Part shown: positions 27,511 through 35,817 of the stretch, piece by piece
Position numbering within the stretch: the stretch's first letter is position 1
Layout of the letters: the number at the start of each line of letters is the position of its first letter
NCBI RefSeq assembly: GCF_000336815.1
Contig: NZ_AOLG01000047.1
Coordinates: 178,136 to 242,135, forward strand
DNA from: Haloferax prahovense DSM 18310
GTDB taxonomy: Archaea; Halobacteriota; Halobacteria; Halobacteriales; Haloferacaceae
Reading direction: 5' to 3'
DNA length: 64,000 nt
Position numbers and translations under genes: made by a program
Notes under the pieces: model-generated
Seen by the model: the letters and a program-made list of their open reading frames with translations, nothing else
What the model was told of the DNA's origin: nothing
Database searches by the model: none

Positions 27511-27605
27511 GTGTAAGTCATGACCATCAGAACGAGCGGACTGCGGATTCACGCGAAGCGACGGGTCGAGACAGGTCTAAGCCCGACTCGAGCGTATCGT
27601 CTCGT

Positions 27606-28247
27606 ATGAACGACACGACCGCGAACCTCGTCTCGATACCCGTCGGCGACGCGGTGCTGGAGGGCGACCTCCGCGTTCCGTCCGGGGCGTCGGGACTCGT
27701 GGTGTTCGCCCACGGCAGCGGCAGCAGCCGCAAGAGCCCGCGGAACACCTTCGTCGCCGAGGTCATCCGCGACCGCGGGCTCGGGACGCTCCTTTTCGAC
27801 CTGCTCACGGAGTCGGAAGACGAGACGTACGAGACGCGGTTCGACATCCCGCTTCTGACCGAGCGACTGCTCGGCGCGACCGAGTGGCTCCGCGGCCGCG
27901 ACGACGCCGCCACCCTCGACTACGGCTACTTCGGGTCGAGCACCGGTGCGGCGGCGGCGGTCCTCGCGGCGGCCGACCTCGGCGACGACGCCGGCGCGGT
28001 CGTCTCTCGCGGCGGGCGCGTCGACCTCGCGGAGTCGCGGCTCGGCGACGTGACGGCACCGACGCTGTTCGTCGTCGGCGGTGCCGACGAGCCGGTTTTG
28101 AGCCTGAACCGCGACGCGTTCGACCGACTGGACTGCGAGAAGTCGCTGGCGGTCATCGACGGCGCGGGCCACCTGTTCGAGGGGCCGGGCGAACTGGACG
28201 AGGTGGCCGACCTCGCCGCCGACTGGTTCGAGAGCCACCTCGGCTGA
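27606..28247 (+). CDS. Alpha/beta hydrolase (dienelactone hydrolase-like)
   Basis: 213 aa. Oxyanion-hole region VVFAHGSGSSRKSPRN, nucleophile elbow YFGSSTGAAAAV (Ser in G-S-S-T-G), acidic residue in FVVGGADEPVL and catalytic His in IDGAGHLFEGPG complete a Ser-Asp-His triad. Substrate unknown; this branch contains intracellular esterases and dienelactone-hydrolase-like proteins. The ATG at 27606 gives a normal N-terminus (MNDTTANLVSIPVGDAVLEG). Divergent from the E1 operon. Confidence 0.85.
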   Translation: MNDTTANLVSIPVGDAVLEGDLRVPSGASGLVVFAHGSGSSRKSPRNTFVAEVIRDRGLGTLLFDLLTESEDETYETRFDIPLLTERLLGATEWLRGRDDAATLDYGYFGSSTGAAAAVLAAADLGDDAGAVVSRGGRVDLAESRLGDVTAPTLFVVGGADEPVLSLNRDAFDRLDCEKSLAVIDGAGHLFEGPGELDEVADLAADWFESHLG

Positions 28248-28296
28248 GGGCGTCGCCCGCGGTCGCCGGCGACCACGGAGCGGCGGGTCGGGACGG

Positions 28297-28452
28297 TCAG
28301 CGCGAGAACTTGCGGTCCTTCGCGGGGTCTTCGACGACGACCCACCAGCGGACGTCCTCCTTGGGGTGGCGGCGCTCGACGTGTTCGTCGAGTCGCTCCC
28401 CGGAGTCGAAATCGCGGCCGCAGCGGTTGCAGCGGTGGTGTCTGTTGGCCAT
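28297..28452 (-). CDS. C2H2-type zinc-finger microprotein
   Basis: 51 aa: HRCNRCGRDFDSGERLDEHVERRH is a complete classical finger (Cys-x2-Cys-x12-His-x4-His), with a basic/aromatic tail VRWWVVVEDPAKDRKFSR. It may bind nucleic acid or protein; such one-finger microproteins are common in Haloferax. The ATG at 28452 is supported by an ATATAT element 31-37 bp upstream on the minus strand. The longer frame to 28635 is not supported. Confidence 0.8.
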   Translation of the reverse strand: MANRHHRCNRCGRDFDSGERLDEHVERRHPKEDVRWWVVVEDPAKDRKFSR

Positions 28453-28482
28453 GGGTACGGATACGCCGTCGATGCTGATCAA

Positions 28483-28489
28483 CATATAT
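28483..28489 (-). promoter_or_regulatory. TATA element for the zinc-finger microprotein
   Basis: CATATAT in a GC-rich background, about 34 bp upstream of the start codon at 28452; fits a leaderless transcript on the minus strand. Confidence 0.55.
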
Positions 28490-28574
28490 GGGTGGCCGCT
28501 TCCGACGCGACCGAACTGTTGTAGACGGCCTGAACCGGTACGTTTAGAACGGTTTATTCGAAAAACACCGCTCA

Positions 28575-30386
28575 ATGACAGAACCCGAGTCGACGGAGCT
28601 CGACGAATCCGTTCGCGAGGCCGTCGAACGGTCACGAAGCGGCGCGCCGGCGGTCGGTTCGGTGGTTCGAGACCGGTTTTCGTCCGACGAGGTGTTCCAG
28701 CGCATCGTCGCGGCCGCGGACGAGGAGATAACCTCCGGCGCGCGGGAACTGTTCTTCAGCGCCCTCGCCGCGGGCTTCGCGATTACGATCACGTTCCTCC
28801 TCTACGTCTCGATGAAAGCGTCCACCGGCGGCGACCCGGTGTTAAGTGCGATGCTCTACCCGCTCGGGTTCATCTACATCATCATCGGGGGCTATCAGCT
28901 CTACACCGAGAACACGCTCCCGCCGGTCGCGTTGACGCTGGAGCGGTTGGCCAGTATCCCCGCGCTCTTGCGTAACTGGGTCGTCGTCCTCGCGGGGAAC
29001 CTCTTCGGCGGGACGCTCGGTGCGGCCGCCCTCGCCTTCGGCGGCGTCCTCTCGCCGGAAGCCGCGAACGCGGCGCTCGAACTCGCTCAGAAGGGCGTCG
29101 AGACGCCCTGGTGGAGTCTCTTCTTCAAGGCCGCGTTCGCCGGCCTCATCGTCGCCGGCGTCGTCTGGGTCACCTTCGCCGCCCGCGACACCATCTCTCG
29201 CCTCGTCGTCGTCTACCTCGCGTTCCTCGCGGTTCCGCTGGGTGGCCTCTTCCACGTCGTCGTCTCCTACACCGAGATGGTCTACCTCGTGATGAACGGC
29301 CAGCTGGCGTTCCTCGTCGGCTTAACCGAGTTCGTCGTCCCCGTGCTGTTGGGCAACACCTTCGGCGGCGTCGTCCTCGTCACCGTCGTCAACTACTTCC
29401 AGACGACGGAAAACCGGTTGGAATCCGCTCGCTTCGAGGGGGCGAAACGACAGCTCTCGGTTCGCGAGTGGGTGCTGGGTGGGCTCGCGGGACGGTCGTA
29501 CGTCCCGCTCATCGAGACCGAAGAGGGAACCGAAGACCACCCGGACTCCTACCGGGTCGTCGTCCCCATCGCGAATCCGCGGACCGAGTCGCACGTCGTC
29601 GAACTCGCCTGCGCGCTCGCGAAGTCGAAAGAGGACGCTATCGTCGATATCGTCCACGTGGTGCAGGTCCCCTCGCGCGTCTCGCAACGCTACGGTGCCG
29701 CACAGAACCAGCGGATTATCGCACACTCCAACGAGCAGCTCGAAGACGCTCGCGAACGCGCTGCCGGCTACGATATCGAAGCCCGGACGTCGACCGTCGT
29801 CTCACACCGCTCGTTCGAGGAGATATTCACCGTCGCCCGACGCAAAGACGCGGACCTCGTCGTCATGGGCTGGAGCAACGACCGAATCTGGGCGGGGGGA
29901 CGTGCAGAGCGGACGATGAGCGAGTTGACGAGTCGCCTGCCCTGTGATTTCCTCGTCCTCAACGACCGGAACTACGACACCAGTCGACTCCTCTTGCCGA
30001 CGGTCGATAGCGCCCACTCGGCGCTCAGCGCCGAAGTCGCGAAATCCCTCCACTCGACCGTCGGGTCGGAGGTGACGCTCCTTCACGTCGTCGACGGCCC
30101 GGACGACCGCGAACGGGGCGAGGCGTTCCTCTCCGACTGGGCGACCGAACACGGCCTGCAGGACGCGGCGCGAATCGTCGACGATTCCGGCGACATCGAA
30201 CGAGCCATCGCCGACCGGGCCGACAGCCACTCGATGGTGCTGATGGGAGCGACCGAACGGGGCCTTCTCACTCGACTCCTGACCGACTCGCTGCACCTCG
30301 ACGTGGTCAACGACACCGACCACGCGGTTCTCTTGGTGGAGCGCGCCACCGACCGAAGCCTCAGGCAGCGTCTGTTCGGACGCTGA
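28575..30386 (+). CDS. Formate/nitrite transporter (FNT) fused to two universal-stress-protein domains
   Basis: 603 aa. Residues about 45-290 are a six-helix FNT channel (LFFSALAAGFAITITFLL, NWVVVLAGNLFGGTLGAAAL, LLGNTFGGVVLVTVVNYFQ). Two Usp domains follow: about 325-465 (YRVVVPIANPRTESHVVEL ... ADLVVMGWSNDRIWAGGRAERTM) and 470-595 (RLLLPTVDSAHSALSAEV ... HSMVLMGATERGLLTRLLTD), the second with a GATERG nucleotide-type loop. FNT proteins carry formate, nitrite, HS- or lactate; the Usp pair may gate it by ATP or AMP (inference). Monocistronic, with a TTTAGAA box near 28540. Confidence 0.85.
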   Translation: MTEPESTELDESVREAVERSRSGAPAVGSVVRDRFSSDEVFQRIVAAADEEITSGARELFFSALAAGFAITITFLLYVSMKASTGGDPVLSAMLYPLGFIYIIIGGYQLYTENTLPPVALTLERLASIPALLRNWVVVLAGNLFGGTLGAAALAFGGVLSPEAANAALELAQKGVETPWWSLFFKAAFAGLIVAGVVWVTFAARDTISRLVVVYLAFLAVPLGGLFHVVVSYTEMVYLVMNGQLAFLVGLTEFVVPVLLGNTFGGVVLVTVVNYFQTTENRLESARFEGAKRQLSVREWVLGGLAGRSYVPLIETEEGTEDHPDSYRVVVPIANPRTESHVVELACALAKSKEDAIVDIVHVVQVPSRVSQRYGAAQNQRIIAHSNEQLEDARERAAGYDIEARTSTVVSHRSFEEIFTVARRKDADLVVMGWSNDRIWAGGRAERTMSELTSRLPCDFLVLNDRNYDTSRLLLPTVDSAHSALSAEVAKSLHSTVGSEVTLLHVVDGPDDRERGEAFLSDWATEHGLQDAARIVDDSGDIERAIADRADSHSMVLMGATERGLLTRLLTDSLHLDVVNDTDHAVLLVERATDRSLRQRLFGR

Positions 30387-30501
30387 GGCGGTCGGCTACT
30401 CTCCTCGCGGCCGTTCGCTCTCTGCAACTCAGTAGCGTCGGCATTCGAACTGGTCGCCCGCGACCGCGCCGTTTTTGTAACCGTAGGAGAGACAAATACG
30501 C

Positions 30502-31134
30502 ATGAGTTCAGACGCCGACCAGGCGATAACGGTCTACTCGGACTACGTGTGTCCCTTTTGCTACCTCGGGAGGCAGTCCCTGTCGCAGTATCAAGAGACG
30601 AGAGACGAGGAACTCGATATCGACTGGCATCCGTTCGACCTGCGGAGTCAGAAGCGCCGCCCCGACGGAAGCATCGACTTCTCGGTCGACGACGGAAAAG
30701 ACGAAGACTACTACGAGCAAGCGAGGCAGGGAGTCCGTCGGTTACAAGAGCGGTACGGCGTCGAGATGAACCTGGAACTCGGGACCGACGTGGACTCGCT
30801 TCCGGCGCAAATCGTCTCGTACTACCTGAAGGAACACGCCGACTACGAGACGTGGCTCGCGTTCGACGAGTCGGTCTTCGAGGCGCTCTGGCAGGACGGC
30901 AAAGACATCGGCGACGAGGCGGTACTCGTCGAACTCGCCGAATCGGTGGGCGTCGACGGCGAGGAAGTCACGTCCGCGCTCGACGACGAAACGCTTCGGA
31001 CCGAAGTGCGCGAACGATTCAGTGAGGCCCAGCGACACGGCGTCACCGGTGTCCCAACGTTCGCGTACGAGGGCTACGCCGCGAGAGGTGCAGTTCCGCC
31101 GGAACAGCTAGCGCGACTCGTCGAGGGCGCGTAG
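30502..31134 (+). CDS. DsbA-family (FrnE-like) thiol oxidoreductase
   Basis: 210 aa thioredoxin-like fold with a CPFC active site (SDYVCPFCYLGRQSL) and the cis-proline loop GVTGVPTFAYEG. No signal peptide, so it should act in the cytoplasm as a disulfide oxidoreductase, as FrnE-like proteins do. The ATG at 30502 starts MSSDADQAITVYSDYVC. Codon choice is slightly less GC-biased than its neighbours. Lone gene. Confidence 0.88.
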   Translation: MSSDADQAITVYSDYVCPFCYLGRQSLSQYQETRDEELDIDWHPFDLRSQKRRPDGSIDFSVDDGKDEDYYEQARQGVRRLQERYGVEMNLELGTDVDSLPAQIVSYYLKEHADYETWLAFDESVFEALWQDGKDIGDEAVLVELAESVGVDGEEVTSALDDETLRTEVRERFSEAQRHGVTGVPTFAYEGYAARGAVPPEQLARLVEGA

Positions 31135-31197
31135 ACACCGGACGACCGACCAACGAGACCGACAGCGCTCGAAGAGTCGTCGCGCCCGCCGGCCGGT

Positions 31198-31626
31198 TCA
31201 CCCGGCGGTGTTCGTTTCGAGCATCCGACGGAGCGCGACTTCCATCTCCTCGAACTCCGAGAGTTCGAGTTCGTCGGTGGTGACGATGACGCCGCGGTCC
31301 CCGGCGACGACGCGGCCGACGAACCCGTCCGAGAAGACGCGAAGGGTGAACTCGTACTCGCCGAACTCCGGACGCTCGCCGTTCCTGCCGGCGTTGTAGG
31401 TCTCCTGTGGTCCGAACCCGGTGCGCTCGCTCTCGACGAGTTCGGATTTGGCCGCGCGCGCCGCGGCCTCGTCGCCGCCGTAGAGGTCCCGCCGGACGTA
31501 CAGTACGTCGAAATCGTCGCGGGTGAAGTGGACGATGCTTCGGAGAGAATCCCCGAGGGTCGTTCGGCAGGTGGAGACGAGGGCGTCGGCGACGCTCCCG
31601 GTGATTGTCGGCGTTGATTCGGTCAC
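31198..31626 (-). CDS. Conserved haloarchaeal protein of unknown function
   Basis: 142 aa from GTG 31626 (an in-frame GTG at 31641 adds five residues). No membrane segment or cysteines of note. Features: a central RDDFDVLYVRRDLYG followed by GFVGRVVAGDRGVIVTTDELELSEFEEMEVALRRML, reminiscent of a small alpha/beta sensory or roadblock-like fold. I do not recognise the family. It stands alone between convergent and same-strand neighbours. Confidence 0.65.
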   Translation of the reverse strand: MTESTPTITGSVADALVSTCRTTLGDSLRSIVHFTRDDFDVLYVRRDLYGGDEAAARAAKSELVESERTGFGPQETYNAGRNGERPEFGEYEFTLRVFSDGFVGRVVAGDRGVIVTTDELELSEFEEMEVALRRMLETNTAG

Positions 31627-31707
31627 AGGAGTAGATAGCACGCCACAGTATTTGGCCGCCTCGCCTCTCTCACCACCCGGTTGCCGCGCCGCTCGGCCCG
31701 GCGCGGT

Positions 31708-32643
31708 TCAGGCCAGTCGGAACCGCGTGTCGGTGAGTTCCGCCGAGACCTCCCAGAGCCGTGCGGCAGTCTCCGGGTCTCTGGCGCGGTCGCTCGGCTC
31801 CGCGATGCCGGGGTTGCCGCGCATGCCGAACAGCCCCTGCGGGCCGACGTACTCCCCGCTTTCGACGGCCGGCGACGTGGCGGCGTACAGAAGCGGGAGC
31901 GCGCCCATCTCGGCCGACTGGGCGAATATCGCGTTGCCGAGTTTGCTCATCCAGTACCGGAGTGTCGACCCGGACGCCTCGGGGCCGCGGAACTGGAGGT
32001 TCGTGTCGGCGTAGCCGGGATGTGCGCCCACGCTCAGCACGTCGTCGATGCCCGCGGCGGTCAGCCGGCGGTCGAGTTCGAACGCGAAAAGCAGGTTCGC
32101 GAGCTTGCTCTGGGCGTAGGCGTCCCACTCGTCGTAGTCGCGTTCGCCCTGCAGGTCGTCGAAGTCCATCCGGCCGCGCTCGTGGAGGCCGCTCGACATC
32201 GCGACGAGTCGCGTCTCGCCGGGCGTGTCGCGGAGCGTCGGAAACAGGCGGGCGCTCAGGACGAAGTGACCGAGGTGGTTCACGCCGAACTGCGTCTCGA
32301 AGCCCTGTGCGGTCTCCCGCCGGGGAATCGCCATCACGCCGGCGTTGTTGCAGAGGGCGTGTAACGCCCCGTGTTCGGCGGCGAACTCGTCGGCGAACCG
32401 CCGAACCGAATCGAGGTCGGCGAGGTCGAGTTCCGAGAGGGTCAGCGAGGCCGCCGGCACCGAGTCGCGGATGTCGGCCATCGCGTCCTCGCCTCGGTCG
32501 AGGCTCCGGCAGGCCATGACGACGTGCGCGCCTTTCTCGGCGAACAGGCGCGTCGCCTCGAAGCCGAGGCCGCTGTTCGCGCCGGTGACGATGACGGTCT
32601 TCCCCGAGAGGTCGGGAGCGTCGGCCGCGGTCCAATCGCTCAT
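31708..32643 (-). CDS. Short-chain dehydrogenase/reductase
   Basis: 311 aa Rossmann fold. NAD(P) motif TGANSGLGFEATR, NNAGVM, and catalytic YAQSKLAN (YxxxK), with an upstream Ser in VAMSSGLH. The length and motif pattern match the retinol-dehydrogenase/WWOX-like SDR group; the substrate is unknown. The ATG at 32643 (MSDWTAAD) is chosen; an ATG at 32655 would add four residues. Confidence 0.88.
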   Translation of the reverse strand: MSDWTAADAPDLSGKTVIVTGANSGLGFEATRLFAEKGAHVVMACRSLDRGEDAMADIRDSVPAASLTLSELDLADLDSVRRFADEFAAEHGALHALCNNAGVMAIPRRETAQGFETQFGVNHLGHFVLSARLFPTLRDTPGETRLVAMSSGLHERGRMDFDDLQGERDYDEWDAYAQSKLANLLFAFELDRRLTAAGIDDVLSVGAHPGYADTNLQFRGPEASGSTLRYWMSKLGNAIFAQSAEMGALPLLYAATSPAVESGEYVGPQGLFGMRGNPGIAEPSDRARDPETAARLWEVSAELTDTRFRLA

Positions 32644-32728
32644 GGGGAACTGCAAGGACCGAACCGAGTAAACCGTGGCGGCGACCGCCGGCGCGGCCGG
32701 GCGAGCGGTCGCAGACGCTCGATTGAGA

Positions 32729-33757
32729 CTACTTCGACGCGGTGCTGGTCTGCATCCCGTCGGAGTTGTACGCCGAGCCGAAGCCCTCGTCGTCGAGGAG
32801 GATGATCCCCGCCGACGACCCGGTGAGTTCGCCGAACTCCTCGATGGCGAGGTCGGCCGCGGTCTGGGCGTCGCAGCCGCGTTCGAGGTGGCCGACCGCC
32901 CTGCGAGCGAGCGTCACGCGCGCGATGTCTTCTCCCGCTCCCGTGGTCGACGCGCCGCCAGCGGGGGAGGCGTAGAAGCCCGAGCCGATTTGGGGTACGT
33001 CGCCGACGCGGCCGGCGAGGGCGAACCAGCGGCCGCCGGTCGAGGTCGCGGAGGCGAACGTCTCGCCGTCGGTGGCGACCGCCCCGACCGTGTCGTGACC
33101 GGGAAGGCGAACATCGTGAGCCGAGCGGTCACTGCTTGCTGAGGTTCCCTCAGAATTGTCGTGGCCGGGCAGGCGAACGTCGTGAGCCGAGCGGCCACTG
33201 CCTGCCGAGGTCTCCTCGGAACTGTCGTGCGCCGGCAGATAACCGTCGCCCGCCTCGGCCGTCGGGTCGCTCGTGCTACCGCCGAATCGGTCGGCCAGCC
33301 ACGCGAGGTGTTCGCTGGGCGAGCCCTCGGGCGCGTCCGCGTTCGCCCAGCGCTCGCGGGTCTCGTCGGTGAAGAGGTCGACGCCGGTCTCGACGCCCGC
33401 GTCGGCGGCGAAGTCGACCGCCGGCTCGCCCGTTAGGAGGACGTGCGGGGTGTCTTCGAGGACCGCGCGCGCGACGGAGACGGCGTGTTCGACGCCCTCC
33501 ATGCCGGAGGCCGCGCCGGCGCGTCGGTCGCTCAGCATGACGCCCGCGTCGGTGCGGACGACGCCGTCGGACTGGACCGCGCCGCCGACGCCCGCGTTGA
33601 ACCGGTGGTCCGATTCGAGGACGCGGACTGCGGTCTCGACCGCCGAAAGCGGGTCGGGTTCGCTCGCGCCCGCGTCGGCCGCGTCGTCCAGGACGGCCTG
33701 TCTGGGTTCCGGTTCGCCGGGGATGCCGCCGGCACCGCCGTGGAGGATAATTCGCAT
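32729..33757 (-). CDS. Isoaspartyl peptidase / L-asparaginase (Ntn hydrolase) with an internal tandem repeat
   Basis: 342 aa. Plant-type asparaginase family: ILHGGAGG at the N-terminus, NAGVGGA, then the autocleavage site HD|TVGAVATDGE with nucleophile T223 and downstream TSTGG. The precursor is cut before T223 into alpha and beta chains. The linker just before the cut holds two 22-residue repeats (residues 177-198 and 199-220), each beginning HD and ending LPG, so the HD preceding T223 occurs three times at 22-residue spacing. Without the repeats the protein would have ordinary length. It hydrolyses asparagine or isoaspartyl dipeptides. The start ATG at 33757 gives the standard MRIILHGGAGG. 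Confidence 0.9.
   Translation of the reverse strand: MRIILHGGAGGIPGEPEPRQAVLDDAADAGASEPDPLSAVETAVRVLESDHRFNAGVGGAVQSDGVVRTDAGVMLSDRRAGAASGMEGVEHAVSVARAVLEDTPHVLLTGEPAVDFAADAGVETGVDLFTDETRERWANADAPEGSPSEHLAWLADRFGGSTSDPTAEAGDGYLPAHDSSEETSAGSGRSAHDVRLPGHDNSEGTSASSDRSAHDVRLPGHDTVGAVATDGETFASATSTGGRWFALAGRVGDVPQIGSGFYASPAGGASTTGAGEDIARVTLARRAVGHLERGCDAQTAADLAIEEFGELTGSSAGIILLDDEGFGSAYNSDGMQTSTASK
33092..33229. repeat. 66-bp in-frame tandem repeat with two predicted hairpins per copy
   Basis: Copies lie at 33092-33157 and 33158-33223 (11 differences in 66), followed by a third GTCGTG boundary at 33224-33229. Each copy can form stem 1, GTGACCG/CGGTCAC (copy 1) or GTGGCCG/CGGCCAC (copy 2), at unit positions 4-10 and 35-41; and stem 2, CTGAGG/CCTCAG or CCGAGG/CCTCGG, at 48-53 and 57-62. 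Two of the differences form compensatory pairs that preserve both stems. It is wholly inside the isoaspartyl peptidase gene. Confidence 0.9.
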
Positions 33758-33842
33758 ACGAGGGTGTCTTCGGAGCGCGGTCCTAAACGTATCGACCGAC
33801 GAATAGAGCGATACTTGCACTTCGCCGTCGATAACGGCAGGA

Positions 33843-33850
33843 CTTTTACA
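33843..33850 (+). promoter_or_regulatory. TATA element of icd
   Basis: CTTTTACA centred about 30 bp before the ATG at 33876, in a GC-rich background; suggests a leaderless icd transcript. Confidence 0.55.
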
Positions 33851-33875
33851 CCGCACTGGAAAACCCAAATTGTTC

Positions 33876-35135
33876 ATGAGCTACGACCAGATTGAGGTTC
33901 CGGACGACGGCGAGAAAATCACGGTCGACGAGGAGACGGGCGAGCTCTCCGTCCCCGACAACCCGATTATTCCGATCATCCACGGCGACGGAATCGGAAC
34001 GGACGTCGGCCCCGCCGCACAGAAGGTCCTCGACGCCGCCGCCGAGGCGACCGGCCGCTCTGTCTCTTGGATGCGCGTCTACGCCGGTTCGTCCGCCCGC
34101 GACAAGTACGACGAGAACCTCCCGGAGGACACGGTAAGCGCCATCCGCAACCACCGCGTCGCAATCAAGGGCCCGCTCACGACACCCGTCGGTGCCGGCT
34201 TCCGCTCGCTCAACGTCGCGCTCCGCAAGAAGCTCGACCTCTACGCGAACGTCCGCCCGACCTACCACCTCGACGGCGTCCCGTCGCCCGTGAAGAACCC
34301 CTCGGCGATGGACATGGTCACGTTCCGCGAGAACACCGAAGACGTGTACGCCGGCATCGAGTGGGAAGCCGGCACCGACGAGGTCCAGAAGGTCAAGGAA
34401 TTCGTCGAAGAAGAGATGGGCGCGGACGGCGTCATCCACGACGGTCCCGTCGGCATCGGCATCAAGCCCATCACCGAGTTCGGGACGAAGCGCCTCGTCC
34501 GCGAGGCTATCGAGTACGCCCTCGAAAACGACCGCCCGTCGGTCACGCTCGTCCACAAGGGCAACATCATGAAGTTCACCGAGGGTGCCTTCCGTGACTG
34601 GGGCTACGAACTCGCAGAAGAGGAGTTCGGCGACGTCACCATCACCGAAGACGAACTGTGGGAAGAGTACGACGGCGAGCGTCCCGAGGACAAGGTCGTC
34701 GTCAAGGACCGCATCGCCGACAACATGCTCCAGCAGCTTCTCACCCGCACCGCCGACTACGACGTCATCGCCACGATGAACCTCAACGGCGACTACATGT
34801 CCGACGCCGCCGGCGCGCAGATCGGTGGTCTCGGCATCGCCCCCGGCGCGAACTTCGGCGAGGGTCTCTGCCTCGCAGAGCCCGTCCACGGCTCCGCGCC
34901 CAAGTACGCCGGCCAGGACAAGGTCAACCCGACCGCGATGATTCTCTCCGGCCGCCTCATGTTCGAATACATGGGCTGGAAGGACGCCGGCAAGCTCATC
35001 CGCGACGCCGTCGAGAAGACCATCTCGGACGGCGACGTCACCTACGACCTCGAACGCCAGATCGAGGGCGGCAACAAGCTCGCCACGAGCGAGTACGCCG
35101 ACAAGGTCGTCGAGAATATTCAGGAACTCGCGTAA
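33876..35135 (+). CDS. icd: Isocitrate dehydrogenase (NADP-type)
   Basis: 419 aa. Converts isocitrate to 2-oxoglutarate in the TCA cycle. Family motifs: IPIIHGDGIGTDV, KGPLTTPVGAGFRSLNVALRK, TFRENTEDVYAGIEW, LVHKGNIMKFTEGAF and the late NPTAMILSGRLMFEYMGW. The sequence agrees with the known Haloferax enzyme, which prefers NADP. An in-frame TTG at 33870 is less likely than the ATG because of the promoter spacing. Monocistronic. Confidence 0.96.
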   Translation: MSYDQIEVPDDGEKITVDEETGELSVPDNPIIPIIHGDGIGTDVGPAAQKVLDAAAEATGRSVSWMRVYAGSSARDKYDENLPEDTVSAIRNHRVAIKGPLTTPVGAGFRSLNVALRKKLDLYANVRPTYHLDGVPSPVKNPSAMDMVTFRENTEDVYAGIEWEAGTDEVQKVKEFVEEEMGADGVIHDGPVGIGIKPITEFGTKRLVREAIEYALENDRPSVTLVHKGNIMKFTEGAFRDWGYELAEEEFGDVTITEDELWEEYDGERPEDKVVVKDRIADNMLQQLLTRTADYDVIATMNLNGDYMSDAAGAQIGGLGIAPGANFGEGLCLAEPVHGSAPKYAGQDKVNPTAMILSGRLMFEYMGWKDAGKLIRDAVEKTISDGDVTYDLERQIEGGNKLATSEYADKVVENIQELA

Positions 35136-35189
35136 GCGAACACACCACTTCTCTCTCGCGGCATCGACGCCGCAGTTCTTTCGCGCCGA

Positions 35190-35645
35190 CTACAGTCGAT
35201 TCGGGTCCCGCCAGCGCTGAATCCGGTTCCACAGGGGGCGGACGAACCCGAAGACAACCGCGCCGGCGGTGTCGGCGACGATGTCGACGCCCGTGTCCTC
35301 CAAGTAGACAGAGCGGGGCCACTCGACCCAGAAGCCGGTGAACAGACGCTCGTACACCTCGAACCACGTGCCGATGGCGGCGACCGCCATCGGGAGGACG
35401 ACGAGGAGCGCGACCCGCGAGTGGAGCAGGCGGGGGTTGAGGACGTAGAGGACCGCCGCGACGCCGAACCCGGAGGCGGCGTGGACGAGGATGTCCCACC
35501 ACCAGATGCGGGTGTAGAGAAACAGCGCCATGCTCGTGAAGTGCGTCGCGGTGACGGCGCCTCCGAACACCGCGACGGCGGCCATCTCTCGGGGGCGTTC
35601 TTCCCACCCCGCCAGCACCATCTCGTCCCAGGTGCGCCTCAGCAT
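35190..35645 (-). CDS. Membrane protein, YjdF/DUF2238-like, paralog of the neighbouring gene
   Basis: 151 aa with four hydrophobic segments. Signature residues: TRIWWWDILVHAASGFGVA, GTWFEVYERL and YLEDTGVDIVADTAG, the WD-H-SG / FE-YE / ED..D pattern seen in YjdF-like integral membrane proteins. Function unknown. The ATG at 35645 (MLRRTWDEM) is taken; the much longer open frame from 36275 merely reads through the opposite frame of the upstream paralog. A TATA-like AATATG lies about 90-100 bp upstream. Confidence 0.75.
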   Translation of the reverse strand: MLRRTWDEMVLAGWEERPREMAAVAVFGGAVTATHFTSMALFLYTRIWWWDILVHAASGFGVAAVLYVLNPRLLHSRVALLVVLPMAVAAIGTWFEVYERLFTGFWVEWPRSVYLEDTGVDIVADTAGAVVFGFVRPLWNRIQRWRDPNRL

Positions 35646-35777
35646 GCGCGAGGGGGTGCGCGGGTCGCGCCGAGTACGGTGTGGAGGTTCGGTGCCGGGT
35701 CTTCTGCGAGCGGAGGCATAGACGAGAGATAGGACATCATCAATATGTACGTTTTCCCGACGAAGCAACACGTTTGG

Positions 35778-35790
35778 GGTTAAATTAACC
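35778..35790. repeat. Perfect 13-bp palindrome GGTTAAATTAACC
   Basis: Lies between the two paralogous membrane-protein genes, 28 bp after the upstream gene's stop and about 130 bp before the next start. AT-rich core in a GC-rich background. It could be an operator or part of a terminator. Confidence 0.7.
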
Positions 35791-35817
35791 ACCTCGACGG
35801 GAGCATCGCGTCCAGAG

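Noticed and set aside
33870-33875. TTG start for icd
   Set aside because: Would add only two residues; the ATG at 33876 fits the promoter spacing and the known N-terminus MSYDQIEV.
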